A DNA stretch of 64,000 nucleotides from Yamadazyma tenuis (Eukaryota; Ascomycota; Pichiomycetes; Serinales; Debaryomycetaceae), in NCBI RefSeq assembly GCF_029203305.1, contig NC_089461.1, forward strand, positions 2,232,001-2,296,000, read 5' to 3'. Numbering within the stretch: the first letter of the stretch is position 1; every line of letters starts with the position of its first letter. The notes under the pieces are model-generated. The model was not told the DNA's origin. It saw nothing but the letters and a program-made list of their open reading frames with translations, and ran no database searches. Position numbers and translations under genes: made by a program. Below, one piece after another: positions 18,725 to 29,311 of the stretch.

Positions 18725-20647
18725 CTATAGGTTAACAATAATATCGTTGAGACCGATTTTCACCTTGGGCACCAACGTAGATGTTTTTGCAACCGGACCA
18801 AACTGTTTGATAGTTTGTTGGAGTTCGGGGGACTCAAAGTCCGAGTCGAGAAGCTTGATTTTACTGGGGTCGTCTCCTTTAATGTCGAACTTGCTCATGA
18901 TAAACGTCTTGAGGTGTGTTAAGTTCGGTAGTCCCTCAAGGCTGAGAGGCTCAAACTTGTCAAACATCAAGAGAACGTGATACACTAAATGGGATCGTAT
19001 CGACATCCCCAAGGCTATTTCAAACAGCTGAAGGAGTTCTGTTCTAATTTCTCTACTGTTCAAGTGAGTTTCGTTGAAGTTCAAGAGATTGACCATGCTT
19101 TTGAAGAGGTCCTCATAGTGGTAGTTTTCATCGACGTGAGTCAAAACAATTAACGTGATGAGCTTGATAGCATTAACGAAATTGGGTACATTAAGTTTTC
19201 GGTTGAGGTTGAACCGGAGAAGTATCACCAAGTTGTCGAGCATATACGATACCCATGGTTTATGCTTATTGTTTGCCTTATTAAACGGTAAAATCGGTGC
19301 TCGTTGGTGGCATAGTTTCCATTTGAACTCGTTGATGGTGACGGACAAGATGTTAGGGCTCTTCAAAAACTTGTCGTACATGTGTAACACCAAGCGGGTT
19401 GCAAGAACCGACTTCTTGGACTTGAACTGATACGTTAGCACATAGGATGCTAAACAGAGCCAGGACGCAGCCGCGTCAGTCTCGAGGAACTTTTCCAAAA
19501 ATCCCACTTGGTTGCAAAACCCGTTAATATAGAGGGAGATGGGAAAGAACTCAAGCAGCTCGAAGTAATCGTGGCCAAAGTTGTGGTACTGTTTTATTCG
19601 GATGTTCAACAAGGACTCGATGTCGTCGTTGTTGATGTAAATGTTCCGGATGTACGAGTCGTTTAAGTATTCATTGGAGAAGTTCAACAAATTGGCAGTC
19701 ATCCAGTTGAAAAACGATGCGTTCATGATCTGATGATTGGTTAAATCGTTATTGTAGTCGTAACACACTTTGATGCTGTACTGCAACAAAGGCTCAAATT
19801 GGTTTAAAAAGGCTGCGAATTTGTCTTCGTCGGAATAGTTGATCTGTACCTGGTTGTCATTGTTTAATATCCCCAACAGCACAAACACGCGGATTTGGGT
19901 CTTGGTAGACAAGCTTACGGTAGGTCTAGTGTCAAGGATGTTATTGGCGAAATTTGGGTGAGTTTTGATCAAGATTTGATTCAACAAGTCGGCATAGTTG
20001 GACCTGCGAAACTCATTCAACATGTCTGTGTTTTGCACAGTGATCACTACCATATAGTCATACACCAAGTAGACAATCTCCTTCATGATCACCAAAAGAG
20101 TCTGGTTGACCTTTTCCAAATCAAGGTTGGGCACAAGGCGTTCCAAAAACCAGTATACCATCCTGAACAAGAGCAGGTAATCGATTCTATCGGTCACCAC
20201 AAGTTCGCTCTGTTTGTGGCACTCGACCACACTGGACAAGATCACGCGGAGTATACGTAGCACGTTTGCTATGAGTTCGAAACGCAATTCGTCGTCCATG
20301 TCATTGAAGACCGCGTTCAAAAGTAGCGGCATGGGCTTGGGTTTGATGTTGGTGATATCGTCTTCCTCCAAGTGGTCCCGAGACATGCCATTGGACGTCG
20401 ATAGTGGTGTCGGTGTGTACTGCAGCACTTCTTTAAAGATTGCGATGCCATGATTAAATAAGGATATTAATTGTTGGTTGACGTCAGCATCCAGGTCGAG
20501 GTGGGTGGCAGATAAATTAGCCACAAGAGTGGATTTCAAGCTCTCAAAGTGTACAAGCGTCGAGTAGAAGGTTTTGTAGAAGTCAGGGATTTTGGAGGAG
20601 TCATTGATGAAGATCTGGCCGTATAGTTGAATGGTCTGTTGGTTCAT
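18725..20647 (-). CDS. Uncharacterised helical protein, 640 residues
   Basis: I do not recognise this protein with confidence. It starts at the ATG at 20647 (MNQQTIQLYGQIFINDSSKI); the open frame to 20779 is Pro/Arg-rich and looks like translated promoter. It is predicted to be nearly all alpha-helical, rich in Leu, Asn and Phe, with no signal peptide or strong membrane segment, and has a conserved-looking core (FLETDAAASWLCLASYVLTY; FNLNRKLNVPNFVNAIKLIT). The layout recalls armadillo-like proteins of the DUF1741/ARMH3 group, tied to PI4P signalling at the Golgi, but this is a weak guess. Long, uninterrupted and codon-consistent, so a real gene. It converges on ODC1 and is divergent from MBF1. 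Confidence 0.8.
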   Translation of the reverse strand: MNQQTIQLYGQIFINDSSKIPDFYKTFYSTLVHFESLKSTLVANLSATHLDLDADVNQQLISLFNHGIAIFKEVLQYTPTPLSTSNGMSRDHLEEDDITNIKPKPMPLLLNAVFNDMDDELRFELIANVLRILRVILSSVVECHKQSELVVTDRIDYLLLFRMVYWFLERLVPNLDLEKVNQTLLVIMKEIVYLVYDYMVVITVQNTDMLNEFRRSNYADLLNQILIKTHPNFANNILDTRPTVSLSTKTQIRVFVLLGILNNDNQVQINYSDEDKFAAFLNQFEPLLQYSIKVCYDYNNDLTNHQIMNASFFNWMTANLLNFSNEYLNDSYIRNIYINNDDIESLLNIRIKQYHNFGHDYFELLEFFPISLYINGFCNQVGFLEKFLETDAAASWLCLASYVLTYQFKSKKSVLATRLVLHMYDKFLKSPNILSVTINEFKWKLCHQRAPILPFNKANNKHKPWVSYMLDNLVILLRFNLNRKLNVPNFVNAIKLITLIVLTHVDENYHYEDLFKSMVNLLNFNETHLNSREIRTELLQLFEIALGMSIRSHLVYHVLLMFDKFEPLSLEGLPNLTHLKTFIMSKFDIKGDDPSKIKLLDSDFESPELQQTIKQFGPVAKTSTLVPKVKIGLNDIIVNL

Positions 20648-20848
20648 ATTAAAGTGATGGATGGTACAAGCGTGGAGACGAGAAACATGCGTAGACGGGT
20701 AGGCGCAGACGGCACACAGGGGCCTAGGCCGGGGGCCAGGCCCTTTAGCGAGCGGTGGTTGGGGGGTCTCAGCGTGCATCCACCAAATGAATCATCGGTG
20801 CGCAAAAGTGGCCACTGATTTTCCACCAGCTTCTCACAAACTATCATC

Positions 20849-21301
20849 ATGTCAGATTGGGAGAACGTTACAGTTATTGGACAAAAGGCACGGATCGGAG
20901 GCGGTGGCCCCCGTCAAACTGTGGCCAAGACCGCCTCGCAGTTGAATGCCGCCAGAAGAACCGGAAATGTCATTGGTACCGAAAAGAAGTATGGTACCTC
21001 CAACACCAAATCTAACCCTGAAGGTCAAAGATTGGCCAAATTGGACGACACGGATGACGTGGTGGCAGTCAAGAAACTCGACACCAATGTCGGAAAAGTC
21101 ATTCTGAGAGCCAGACAAGACAAGAAAATGACCCAGAAGGACTTTGCCACTCAGATCAATGAAAAGCCCCAGGTGATCAATGACTATGAAGCCGGAAGAG
21201 CCGTGCCCAACCAGCAGTTGTTGGGGAAGATGGAACGTGCATTGGGAGTAAAGTTGAGAGGTAAGCAGATTGGTGAGCCTTTGTTTAAGAAGAAGACTTG
21301 A
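20849..21301 (+). CDS. MBF1: Multiprotein bridging factor 1
   Basis: A 150-residue transcriptional coactivator that links bZIP activators such as Gcn4 to TBP and also limits frameshifting on collided ribosomes. The N-terminal MBF1 domain ([17 protein letters not shown], then [14 protein letters not shown]) is followed by a Cro/C1-type helix-turn-helix at about 85-140: [39 protein letters not shown], then [16 protein letters not shown]. The length is normal. Its promoter is a 201-bp interval shared with the divergent 640-residue gene. A 16-bp tandem duplication begins 5 bp after the stop codon. Confidence 0.95.
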   Translation: MSDWENVTVIGQKARIGGGGPRQTVAKTASQLNAARRTGNVIGTEKKYGTSNTKSNPEGQRLAKLDDTDDVVAVKKLDTNVGKVILRARQDKKMTQKDFATQINEKPQVINDYEAGRAVPNQQLLGKMERALGVKLRGKQIGEPLFKKKT

Positions 21302-21305
21302 GAAT

Positions 21306-21337
21306 GACCCTGACAGAGACAGACCCTGACAGAGACA
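21306..21337 (+). repeat. 16-bp tandem duplication in the MBF1 3' region
   Basis: GACCCTGACAGAGACA occurs twice head to tail, starting 5 bp after the MBF1 stop codon. Confidence 0.85.
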
Positions 21338-21904
21338 GACGCAGAGAAATATACAAAAACTGACGAGGTGATGACTGGGCTACCAAGTCCAGGACGTGCT
21401 ATGCGGAACTAGCGACCCCCGCCGCCATACCATTATTTATAGTAAATGCACAATCATCGGCCCAGTACAAGAGCGAGGCTCACGTGACCACAAACTACTG
21501 CAAGTACGTGGCAGCGGTCACAGCCAGTACAAGCGCAAGTGGGGTAGACGTGGGAGACAGCCCTTCGCCCCAGGCTTCCCTTGTCGCTTGGGCCTGCCAT
21601 GCCAAGGCGATGCCCATCGCGACTCCCAAATTACATCAGTCTGGGGTAACTAGTCAGTATCCGCGTCTGGGGTAACTGGGCAGTATTTTCGTGGGAGGGG
21701 TATCGACATCTGAAATGGCACTCCGGGTATTTACCTACCACTGGTTGACCTCGCTAAAGAGTGCCCTCTAGAAATAAGGTTTGGGGCTGCCGGTGGGCGC
21801 ACGCTGGTACCTCACCGGTATAGCGATGCCAAGTGGACCCCACACATCAAATTCTCTATAAATGGACCCATCAGCTGCTGTCCACTATTAAAGGGTAAAT
21901 CAGC
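21338..21904. promoter_or_regulatory. Upstream region of the amino acid permease gene
   Basis: About 570 bp without a gene. TCTGGGGTAAC occurs at 21640-21650 and 21666-21676 as part of a longer direct repeat in which CAGTAT follows both copies. A TATA box, TATAAAT, lies at 21857-21863. With that TATA the first ATG downstream of a normal transcription start is at 21905. Confidence 0.5.
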
Positions 21905-23595
21905 ATGAAAGAAGCTTTTCCATCAAGTCGTCTCACTCTCGTCCCAGCATCTACCGAAGTGGCTCGTCGTATTTGGATATCTCCATCGCCAACTCTCGAA
22001 TCGTCGATGGAGATGATACCAGTATCATCGCTGGCCTCGACAAGGACACCACATTGCACCGGGGCTTGAAGTCTCGGCACGTTCAGTTGTTGGCGCTCGG
22101 CGGGTGCATTGGCACTGGGTTATTCATTGGTTCTGGTGGAGCGTTGTCGGTCGCAGGCCCGGCATCTCTCTTTTTATCGTACTGTATCATGTTGGTGGTG
22201 ATATTCTTTGTGATGAACATGTTGGGGGAAATGATCACGTTCTTGCCGTTGCCGGGAAATGGAGCCCAGTCATTTGTCAAAGATTATGTGGATGACTCGT
22301 TGGGGTTTGCAATCAGCTGGAACTACAGGTACGCATTTTCAATCTTGGTACCAACAGAAATCACTGCTGCCGCCTTGTTGATAGATTACTGGCCCAACTC
22401 CGTGCACACGGCTGTATGGATCACCATTTTTCTCGTGGTGATGGTGGGATTGAATTTGACTTCCGTCAAGGTGTTTGGTGAGGCCGAGTTTTATTTCGCA
22501 TCCATCAAGATCTTTGCAGTCGTGGGCTTGATTGTGTTGGGGGTGGTATTGTTTTTTGGCGGCGGACCCAGCCACGACCGGCTTGGGTTCCGGTACTGGA
22601 AACACGGGCTTGCCTTTAAGCCGTACTTGGTCGAAGGGCCCACTGGAAGGTTCTTGGGGTTCTGGTATGCGGTGATTCGGTCAGGGTTTGCATTTATCTG
22701 CTCTCCCGAGTTGGTGGCAACCGCCGGGTCCGAGGCCATTAAGCCTCGTGCCAACATCCCCAAGGCAGCTTCACGGTTCATTTACCGGTTGGGCTTTTTC
22801 TACGTGTTGGGGACTTTGGTGATTGGAATTATTTGTGATTCCCGCAGCCACCAGTTATTGAACGGGCTGAGTGATGCTTCTGCTTCACCATTCGTCATCG
22901 GCATCAAGAACGCCGGGATCCCAGTGTTGGATAGTATTATTAATGCTGCCATCTTGACGTCAGCTGCTTCATCGGGAAATTCCTTCTTGTACTCGTCTTC
23001 TAGAGTGTTGTACTCGAATGCGGTCAAAGGCATAGCTCCCTCCATATTTATGAGGGTGAACCGGTTTGGGGTTCCGTACTTTGCGGTGGTGACCACCAGT
23101 TTGTTTGGGTGTTTGGCCTACTTGAATGCCTCATCCACGTCCGCCAATGTGTTCACGTGGCTTTCCAACATTGCAACTATTTCGGGATTTTTATCGTGGA
23201 CAGCCTTGTCGGTGGCGTACATACGCTGGCGTAAAGCCATTTCCCACAACGATTTGTGGCACAGAGTCACTTACAAGACTATTCTTCAGCCGTATGGGGC
23301 CTACTTTGTCATTTTCTTCGTGGGGTTAATATGCTTAACCAACGGGTTTGCAGTATTTTTCAACTTCAATGGACCAGACTTCGTGGCAGCATATGTGACG
23401 TTTCCGATCTTGGCAGCACTTTATGTGTCTCACAAGGTGTACGAATACTTCAAGTTGGGGCGTGTTCGTTTTGTAAGACCCATTGAAGAGATTGATGTAA
23501 CAACAAACTTGGACTTGATTGAGCAGGAAGACGCAGGGATTCCCGCACGGGTGCCCCGGAACCTTGTTGAAAAGGCCTGGTTCTGGTTGGCATAA
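21905..23595 (+). CDS. Amino acid permease (YAT family), start out of frame
   Basis: The permease frame is open from 21892 to the stop at 23595 and encodes a 12-helix amino acid/proton symporter of the yeast AAT/APC type. It opens with LGGCIGTGLFIGSGGALSVA in helix 1, then PGNGAQSFVKDYVD, and has SPELVATAGSEAIKPRANIPKA, the conserved loop of the family. Substrate unknown. No ATG lies in this frame before about codon 70. The only well-placed ATG (21905, after the TATA at 21857) is in another frame, while the residues before DISIANS, such as SFSIKSSHSRPSIYRSGSS, look like a real cytosolic tail. One extra base in the AAA run directly after that ATG would join the two. Either a single-base deletion or error, or a non-AUG start. 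Otherwise intact. Confidence 0.8.
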
Positions 23596-23668
23596 ACACA
23601 AGTCTATGCGTGTATATATTCTTCACTAAACACCTTTTTTCGCACCCATTTCTTCGCACGACCCGCAT

Positions 23669-23689
23669 CTCATCACTCTCAAATTTTTC
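23669..23689. promoter_or_regulatory. PAC-like and RRPE-like pair upstream of UTP10
   Basis: CTCATCAC at 23669-23676 is one base from the complement of PAC (GCGATGAG). AAATTTTTC at 23681-23689 matches the complement of the ribosomal RNA processing element (GAAAAATTT). The pair lies 45-65 bp before the UTP10 start, as in many yeast ribosome-biogenesis promoters. Confidence 0.5.
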
Positions 23690-23732
23690 TAACCACAACT
23701 CTGCGAGTATCTGAACCTGTTATTATACAAAC

Positions 23733-26700
23733 ATGAGTTTATCGGAGCAGTTGGGAGCTATTGCGGACAGAACCGCATCGGTGGTGGTGGATAGAAAGAC
23801 CAGAAGTAAAATCCACTCAAAATCGTTGATTTTCGAACCCAAAGTTGCCTCGACCCAGGACTATGAGTTGATCTACCAGATTGGTTTGGAGGGTTTAGAG
23901 GAGCTCAGCTCAATTGACAGGAGATTTGTCAGGTTTGAGAACACACTTTTCAGTGAAACCGCCATCAATTTCGATAGAAATACGCAGCTGCAGCCATTGT
24001 TGAAGGATTTAAACGAGAGCATCAACCTGTTTTTACTATTGGTTTCACCATACTTGAACTTGAACTGTTCTATCAAGGCATTGGAATGGCTTGTGAGGAA
24101 GTTCAACATCAATATGTTCAATGGAGAGTTGTTGTTGTTGATCGGGTTGTCCTACTACAAGGAGCCGGTGTTTTTAAAGTTCTTGAATGTTATTCCTAAG
24201 AACTCATTCCCAAAGATATTCGAACCATTGGCTGCATTCAAAGACTTATTAAAAAATCCTTCTGCCGCTTCCATCTTGAAAAGCTTTTTGAATAACTTGG
24301 AATTGGTCCAGTTGTACTTTTCATTCATCGTGGACCAAGTCAAGAATAAGTTGATTTTCAAACTGCAGTTAGTATTCTATTTGTCCATTTCCATTCAATT
24401 ATTGTCTGCGAACAGCAAAGATTCAGAAAAGTTGGAACAGAACTACGTTCCTCTAGTGCTCAATGCCGTTGGCTATTTCTTGTTACCAAATGATACCAGC
24501 CTTTCCCACGAATTAAAATTAACTGCATTTTCTTTGGTATCGGTATTAAGTTCCATCCTTCCATTGAACTCCAAAGTTGTATTGTCATTAACTGATTCGA
24601 TCATAAACAATGACGAATGTCTCAATGATAAAATAATCAAGAAGACCTTAATCACCTTGGGACAGTTATGGCATGGATTTGTAACCGATGAAAGAATCTA
24701 CGTTAAACCTTTTGATTTGGCAAGTCACGAAACTTTGGTGACTTCTGTTGTCAAAGAGAACTTTAACTGCAACAAGTTTTTAATCGCCTACTACATTTCA
24801 AACACTTTTGAGAAAGGATTGTATAGGTTGATCAAGCACATAAATGTCGACAATCAAGTTGAATTCAAGACAATTATGAATGCATTGTTAGTTGAAACAG
24901 AGAGCTCCGAGGAGGATACGAAGACCAATGTTACCAGAGGCTTAGAAAGCTTATACAAGCTGAATAGTTCCCTCTTCAAGGAAAATTTGAAGTGTTTCAG
25001 AGAAGGATTTTCACTTTCAGACTTAGAAATGGTGTTGATGACCACATTGGACGATGGATATATAAGAGACTCTGACCAAGAGTTTGAGGTCCATGACGAC
25101 GCTGATGATGAAGATGACGAAGAAAGCATCGAGATCATCCAACAGAAGATGACTGAGTTTAAAATCAGCCATAACACTACCACATTTTGGAATTCCTCCT
25201 CTACCGAAGAGTTTAACAACTTGGCTACCATTCTCATGAAGAATTTGAATGCCACCAGTGGATTGGTGACAAAGTTCACTTCAATGGAGTTGTATATCTC
25301 CTTTTTATTCAGATTCTCATTGACTCCTTCCATCCCTATAATTGCCAGACTTCTGGTGTTGAAGACTTTGAACCACAAGATGAACAAACTCGTCAAATAC
25401 GACTATGAGTTCTACACTCTTTTGCCATTTGTGTTATTGGGTCTCTTTGACCAGCTGAAGTTGGTTCGTCAGTACTATCTCAGCTTGTTCAAGAAATTCT
25501 CCAAAGCCAACCCTAGTAAGAAAGCTGAGTTGTTCATGGAAGAAGAGATCTACGGCAGTTTACCAAAGAACAAAAGATCAATTTTGTCTCCTAAAGATGG
25601 TAACTACTTGATTGAGATCTTGGACGAAGCCAATCTCGAAGATGTTACTGTTGATCAATACAAATTAGTACCCTTGGTTAACTCCTTATTCAATCACAGT
25701 AAAGGCAACTCCAAGAAGTTTGGTGCAAACTATTTGAAGGGATTCGTCTTGAACCAGTGGTCTTTGCCTTACTTGCCTTTGTGCTTCAAGTACAAGATTT
25801 GGAACATTATGAGCGTTTTGAATAACGAATTCCAGCCCAATGACTTCCGAGAGGCATTTGTTGAGAACGATTTACTGAGCTACTTGCTGACGAGAAACAA
25901 CCTTGTTAAAGAAGCTAATGAAATCAAGGTTGAGTTTGCCAATGTCGAGAAGTGGTTAGTTAGTATTCTCGGGGGTCGTCACATTAACGACAAATTTGCA
26001 GCCAAAGAGGTTGACATCACGATCACTTTGATTCTTGGACCTTCTCAATTACAGGAGCTTATCAGTGAAAGAATGCCAGTTATCTTCGAGTATATCAAGT
26101 CAAGCGACTTGAAGTTCAAGATTGTTACCAAGTTAATTGATTGTGTTATCAACGATACTAACCTGGTGGTAGATCAATTCGAAGTGTTGTCGAACTTGAA
26201 GTTGGACTTCCAGTTGATCTCCTCTGTGTTGAGTACCGTTCAATTGAACGAGCAAGTCCCTGAACAAGCAATTGTTAAAAGGAAGAGAAGATCTTCGAGT
26301 CAAACCAAACAGACCATGGCCAGAAGCGATATCAACTCTATGGCATCCACCCATCTCAGGAAGTTGACTATAATTTTGGATTACTTGGAAATCAACTTGA
26401 CTGACAACTTGAAAGCGAACGTTCAAGATGATACCATATCCCGCCCTGAGTTGTTGGTGGAGCTTTTCAAGATCTTGACTGACTTGGATTATCTCGGAAA
26501 CGATGGACACTTACCAGTATTATATGCTCAAGAGACATTAGCCAGTTGTATGTTGATGTCCATCAAGCTGATGAAGTCCAAGAATTTCACATTTGATTCC
26601 AACTCCATTAGAGCAGACTTGATCGTGAACTCGATTCGAAACTCCACCAGTCCCCAGGTACAGAATCGCTTGTTGTTGGTGATTGCAGAACTTGCTTCAT

Positions 26701-29189
26701 TGGCACCTGAAATCATTTTGCACTCGGTGATGCCTATTTTCACCTTTATGGGTGCTCACACTATCAAACAAGACGATGAGTTTTCCAATTCAGCTTTACA
26801 AGAAACGGTATCCAGGGTAATTCCCGCATTGGCTCAAAACGGAACCACCAATATAGATGAGGACATCGAGTTTTTATTGGCAAGTTTTGTTGCTGCTTTG
26901 CAACACATTCCTAGACACCGCAGAAACAAGTTGTTTAACTCTTTAGTAAAGACTTTGACGGTGGAAAAGTCCTTGCACACAATTTTGTTCTTGGTTGGTA
27001 ACCAGCTCCACAAACTCGACGGTAACCAGGTGGACACAAAAAATTCGTTGGTTGAGTTTTCATCCTCGTTGGTTAAAAACTTCAGTGCCGATGAGCAGTT
27101 GAATGCTATCAACAAGTTATTGTTGTTATGGGACAAGATACCCAATCAGACAGTGGAGAAGAACAGTGAGGAATATGCCAGCTTGATCAAAAGACCAATT
27201 TTCGGGGCTTCTCTCTTGTCTTTGACTAATGATGAGTTGATCAATTTGAAAGTCAATTTGTTGAACTTTGTAAACGAAATCATTGACCCCACCGATGACT
27301 TTAACGAGATCAACTTATTGAAATTAAAGATCAACTTGAAGTTGTTGGATCAAGATATTTCTGGACAAGAGAAGGAATCTATGTTGCAAGAATTCAACCA
27401 AATCATTTCTTTCTTGTTGAAGTCAATCGATGCCTTCAGCAATAAAAAGGGTATCAAGTCCGGAAAAATTATCAGCAATATCTATAGGTTGTTGAACGGT
27501 TTCTTGGACATGCTTCCTATTTCATACTTCATCGACTCGATAGTTAGTTCTTTGAACCCCGACCTGCTCAATGACTTCATTTCTATCAAGATCGCCATTA
27601 ATTTTGCCAACTTAACCAGTGTGAAGTTTGAAAACGACTTGAACATCAACAATGTAAACGACGAGTTGAAAGAAACCATCAAAACCAAGTTGTTGCCAGT
27701 GTTGATAACCGGAATAGATAAGAATTTGGGATTGGTGTTGCAACAGTCCTACTTGGACACTTTCGCAGTGGTAATCCAAAAGTTGGCTGCAGTTGATCCA
27801 GAAGCTTTCAACGACAGTAAGAGTTTGCTTAGCTCCTTGAACCTTGTTATTAGTGACAAGGGATTCTTAAGCGATAAGCCTGAATTGATCATCTCTGCCA
27901 CCAACGTCATAATCAACGTCATCAACATTTTAGGAATCAAGTTCATAGGGTGTTTCCCCAAGGTCATTAAGCCATCTTTCCAGATTTGGGAAAAGTATCA
28001 AGCAGACGAGGACAAAGACGAAGAGGACGAGGAAGCTGGGTCCAGTACGTTGGTACGGACATCTATATTATTGTTGTACTCAGCCTTGATCAAGAAACTC
28101 CCAGCATTTTTGGGATCGCATCTCGAGCATATCATCATTACGATTTTGAACAGTAATGAAGTGGACAACGGGTTGAGGTCCGAGATTCTAAGTCTTTTGA
28201 TCTCCCATGTAGAACTTTCAGTGTTGTTGAAGAGCTTGATCAGTATCTGGAACAACAAAAAGTTCTACGACAATAACCACACGGATAACTTGGGATTGTA
28301 CTTGAGATGCCTTGAGTATACGATCGAGTCTATTGACAAGAAGACAGCAGTTCAGAACTCCACCTTGTTCTTGAGATGGATTTTGACATCGTTCGAATTC
28401 AGACAATACTGTGAGTCCAACGATAAATTCAACAATAACACCATTCACAGATTGGAGGCATCTTTCCACAAATGTGGGATGATGTTCATCATGAAGTTGA
28501 ACGATAAGAGTTTCAGACCATTGTTTGCATCGCTCACTAGATGGGCCATTAACGGTGAGGACTCAACTGTTGACAGTGAGGTGTCAAGATACACGTCATT
28601 CTTCAAGTTCTTCAACAAAATGCAAGAAGAACTAAAGAGTATTGTCACCAGTTACTACTCGTATGTAATTGAAGCGGTTGCGCAATTGTTGCAAAAATTC
28701 GCAGCCAGCGAGGTCGACGACATTAACTTGCGAAGAATAGTTCTCATCTCGTTGAACACCTCGTTCAAGTATGACCAGGACGACTATTGGAACCAAGAGC
28801 TGCGGTTCGAGATGATGTATACTCCGTTGTTGGCGCAATTGACAAACATTGAAGATTCAATCGGGAAATACCTTCTCAAGGCCATCACCAACTTCACCGC
28901 CAACGTGTCGTCAGACGAACATAACAACATCATAGTACAAGAATTGATCAAGTACGTATCGAACGACCACGAGAACTCGTCCCAAACCAAGATTTGGACC
29001 ATCCGGACCTTGAAATCAATTTTCCAGAAACTCGGCGAGAACTGGTTGAGCCATCTCCCTACGTTGGTGCCATATATTGCCGAGCTCCTCGAGGACGATG
29101 ATGAGGCCGTAGAGTTGGAGGTCAGAAAGGGACTTGTCCGGGTCATCGAGAATGTACTTGGAGAACCACTTGATCGGTATTTAGACTAG
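23733..29189 (+). CDS. UTP10: U3 snoRNP / SSU processome protein Utp10
   Basis: A 1818-residue HEAT-repeat scaffold of the t-UTP subcomplex, needed for rDNA transcription and 18S pre-rRNA processing in the nucleolus (human HEATR1; yeast 1769). The start MSLSEQLGAIADRTASVVVD fits the family N-terminus. Landmarks along the protein are ALEWLVRKFNIN (about 110), an acidic loop DDADDEDDEESIE (about 450), a basic loop KRKRRSSSQ (about 850), VLYAQETLASC, HSVMPIFTFMGAH and ALQHIPRHRRNKLF (about 925-1070). The C-terminal BP28CT domain carries LNDKSFRPLFASLTRWAING and ends LVPYIAELLEDDDEAVELEV to EPLDRYLD. CTG at 25455-25457 falls where I recall Ser in S. cerevisiae. No frame break across 5.4 kb. Confidence 0.97.
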   Translation: MSLSEQLGAIADRTASVVVDRKTRSKIHSKSLIFEPKVASTQDYELIYQIGLEGLEELSSIDRRFVRFENTLFSETAINFDRNTQLQPLLKDLNESINLFLLLVSPYLNLNCSIKALEWLVRKFNINMFNGELLLLIGLSYYKEPVFLKFLNVIPKNSFPKIFEPLAAFKDLLKNPSAASILKSFLNNLELVQLYFSFIVDQVKNKLIFKLQLVFYLSISIQLLSANSKDSEKLEQNYVPLVLNAVGYFLLPNDTSLSHELKLTAFSLVSVLSSILPLNSKVVLSLTDSIINNDECLNDKIIKKTLITLGQLWHGFVTDERIYVKPFDLASHETLVTSVVKENFNCNKFLIAYYISNTFEKGLYRLIKHINVDNQVEFKTIMNALLVETESSEEDTKTNVTRGLESLYKLNSSLFKENLKCFREGFSLSDLEMVLMTTLDDGYIRDSDQEFEVHDDADDEDDEESIEIIQQKMTEFKISHNTTTFWNSSSTEEFNNLATILMKNLNATSGLVTKFTSMELYISFLFRFSLTPSIPIIARLLVLKTLNHKMNKLVKYDYEFYTLLPFVLLGLFDQLKLVRQYYLSLFKKFSKANPSKKAELFMEEEIYGSLPKNKRSILSPKDGNYLIEILDEANLEDVTVDQYKLVPLVNSLFNHSKGNSKKFGANYLKGFVLNQWSLPYLPLCFKYKIWNIMSVLNNEFQPNDFREAFVENDLLSYLLTRNNLVKEANEIKVEFANVEKWLVSILGGRHINDKFAAKEVDITITLILGPSQLQELISERMPVIFEYIKSSDLKFKIVTKLIDCVINDTNLVVDQFEVLSNLKLDFQLISSVLSTVQLNEQVPEQAIVKRKRRSSSQTKQTMARSDINSMASTHLRKLTIILDYLEINLTDNLKANVQDDTISRPELLVELFKILTDLDYLGNDGHLPVLYAQETLASCMLMSIKLMKSKNFTFDSNSIRADLIVNSIRNSTSPQVQNRLLLVIAELASLAPEIILHSVMPIFTFMGAHTIKQDDEFSNSALQETVSRVIPALAQNGTTNIDEDIEFLLASFVAALQHIPRHRRNKLFNSLVKTLTVEKSLHTILFLVGNQLHKLDGNQVDTKNSLVEFSSSLVKNFSADEQLNAINKLLLLWDKIPNQTVEKNSEEYASLIKRPIFGASLLSLTNDELINLKVNLLNFVNEIIDPTDDFNEINLLKLKINLKLLDQDISGQEKESMLQEFNQIISFLLKSIDAFSNKKGIKSGKIISNIYRLLNGFLDMLPISYFIDSIVSSLNPDLLNDFISIKIAINFANLTSVKFENDLNINNVNDELKETIKTKLLPVLITGIDKNLGLVLQQSYLDTFAVVIQKLAAVDPEAFNDSKSLLSSLNLVISDKGFLSDKPELIISATNVIINVINILGIKFIGCFPKVIKPSFQIWEKYQADEDKDEEDEEAGSSTLVRTSILLLYSALIKKLPAFLGSHLEHIIITILNSNEVDNGLRSEILSLLISHVELSVLLKSLISIWNNKKFYDNNHTDNLGLYLRCLEYTIESIDKKTAVQNSTLFLRWILTSFEFRQYCESNDKFNNNTIHRLEASFHKCGMMFIMKLNDKSFRPLFASLTRWAINGEDSTVDSEVSRYTSFFKFFNKMQEELKSIVTSYYSYVIEAVAQLLQKFAASEVDDINLRRIVLISLNTSFKYDQDDYWNQELRFEMMYTPLLAQLTNIEDSIGKYLLKAITNFTANVSSDEHNNIIVQELIKYVSNDHENSSQTKIWTIRTLKSIFQKLGENWLSHLPTLVPYIAELLEDDDEAVELEVRKGLVRVIENVLGEPLDRYLD

Positions 29190-29222
29190 TTTAGGCGATT
29201 AAACGTGTACGCACCAACCCAC

Positions 29223-29232
29223 AGAATTTTCT
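29223..29232 (+). promoter_or_regulatory. Heat-shock-element-like inverted repeat upstream of HSP10
   Basis: AGAATTTTCT holds the nGAAnnTTCn pair recognised by Hsf1, 80 bp before the HSP10 ATG. Only two of the usual three units are clear. Confidence 0.4.
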
Positions 29233-29311
29233 AGTCAGTTAGAGCGAAAAATTTCAATTGTATTTGACATCCAAGTCTTCCACCAGATAAACCCCAGATT
29301 GATTTGTTACA

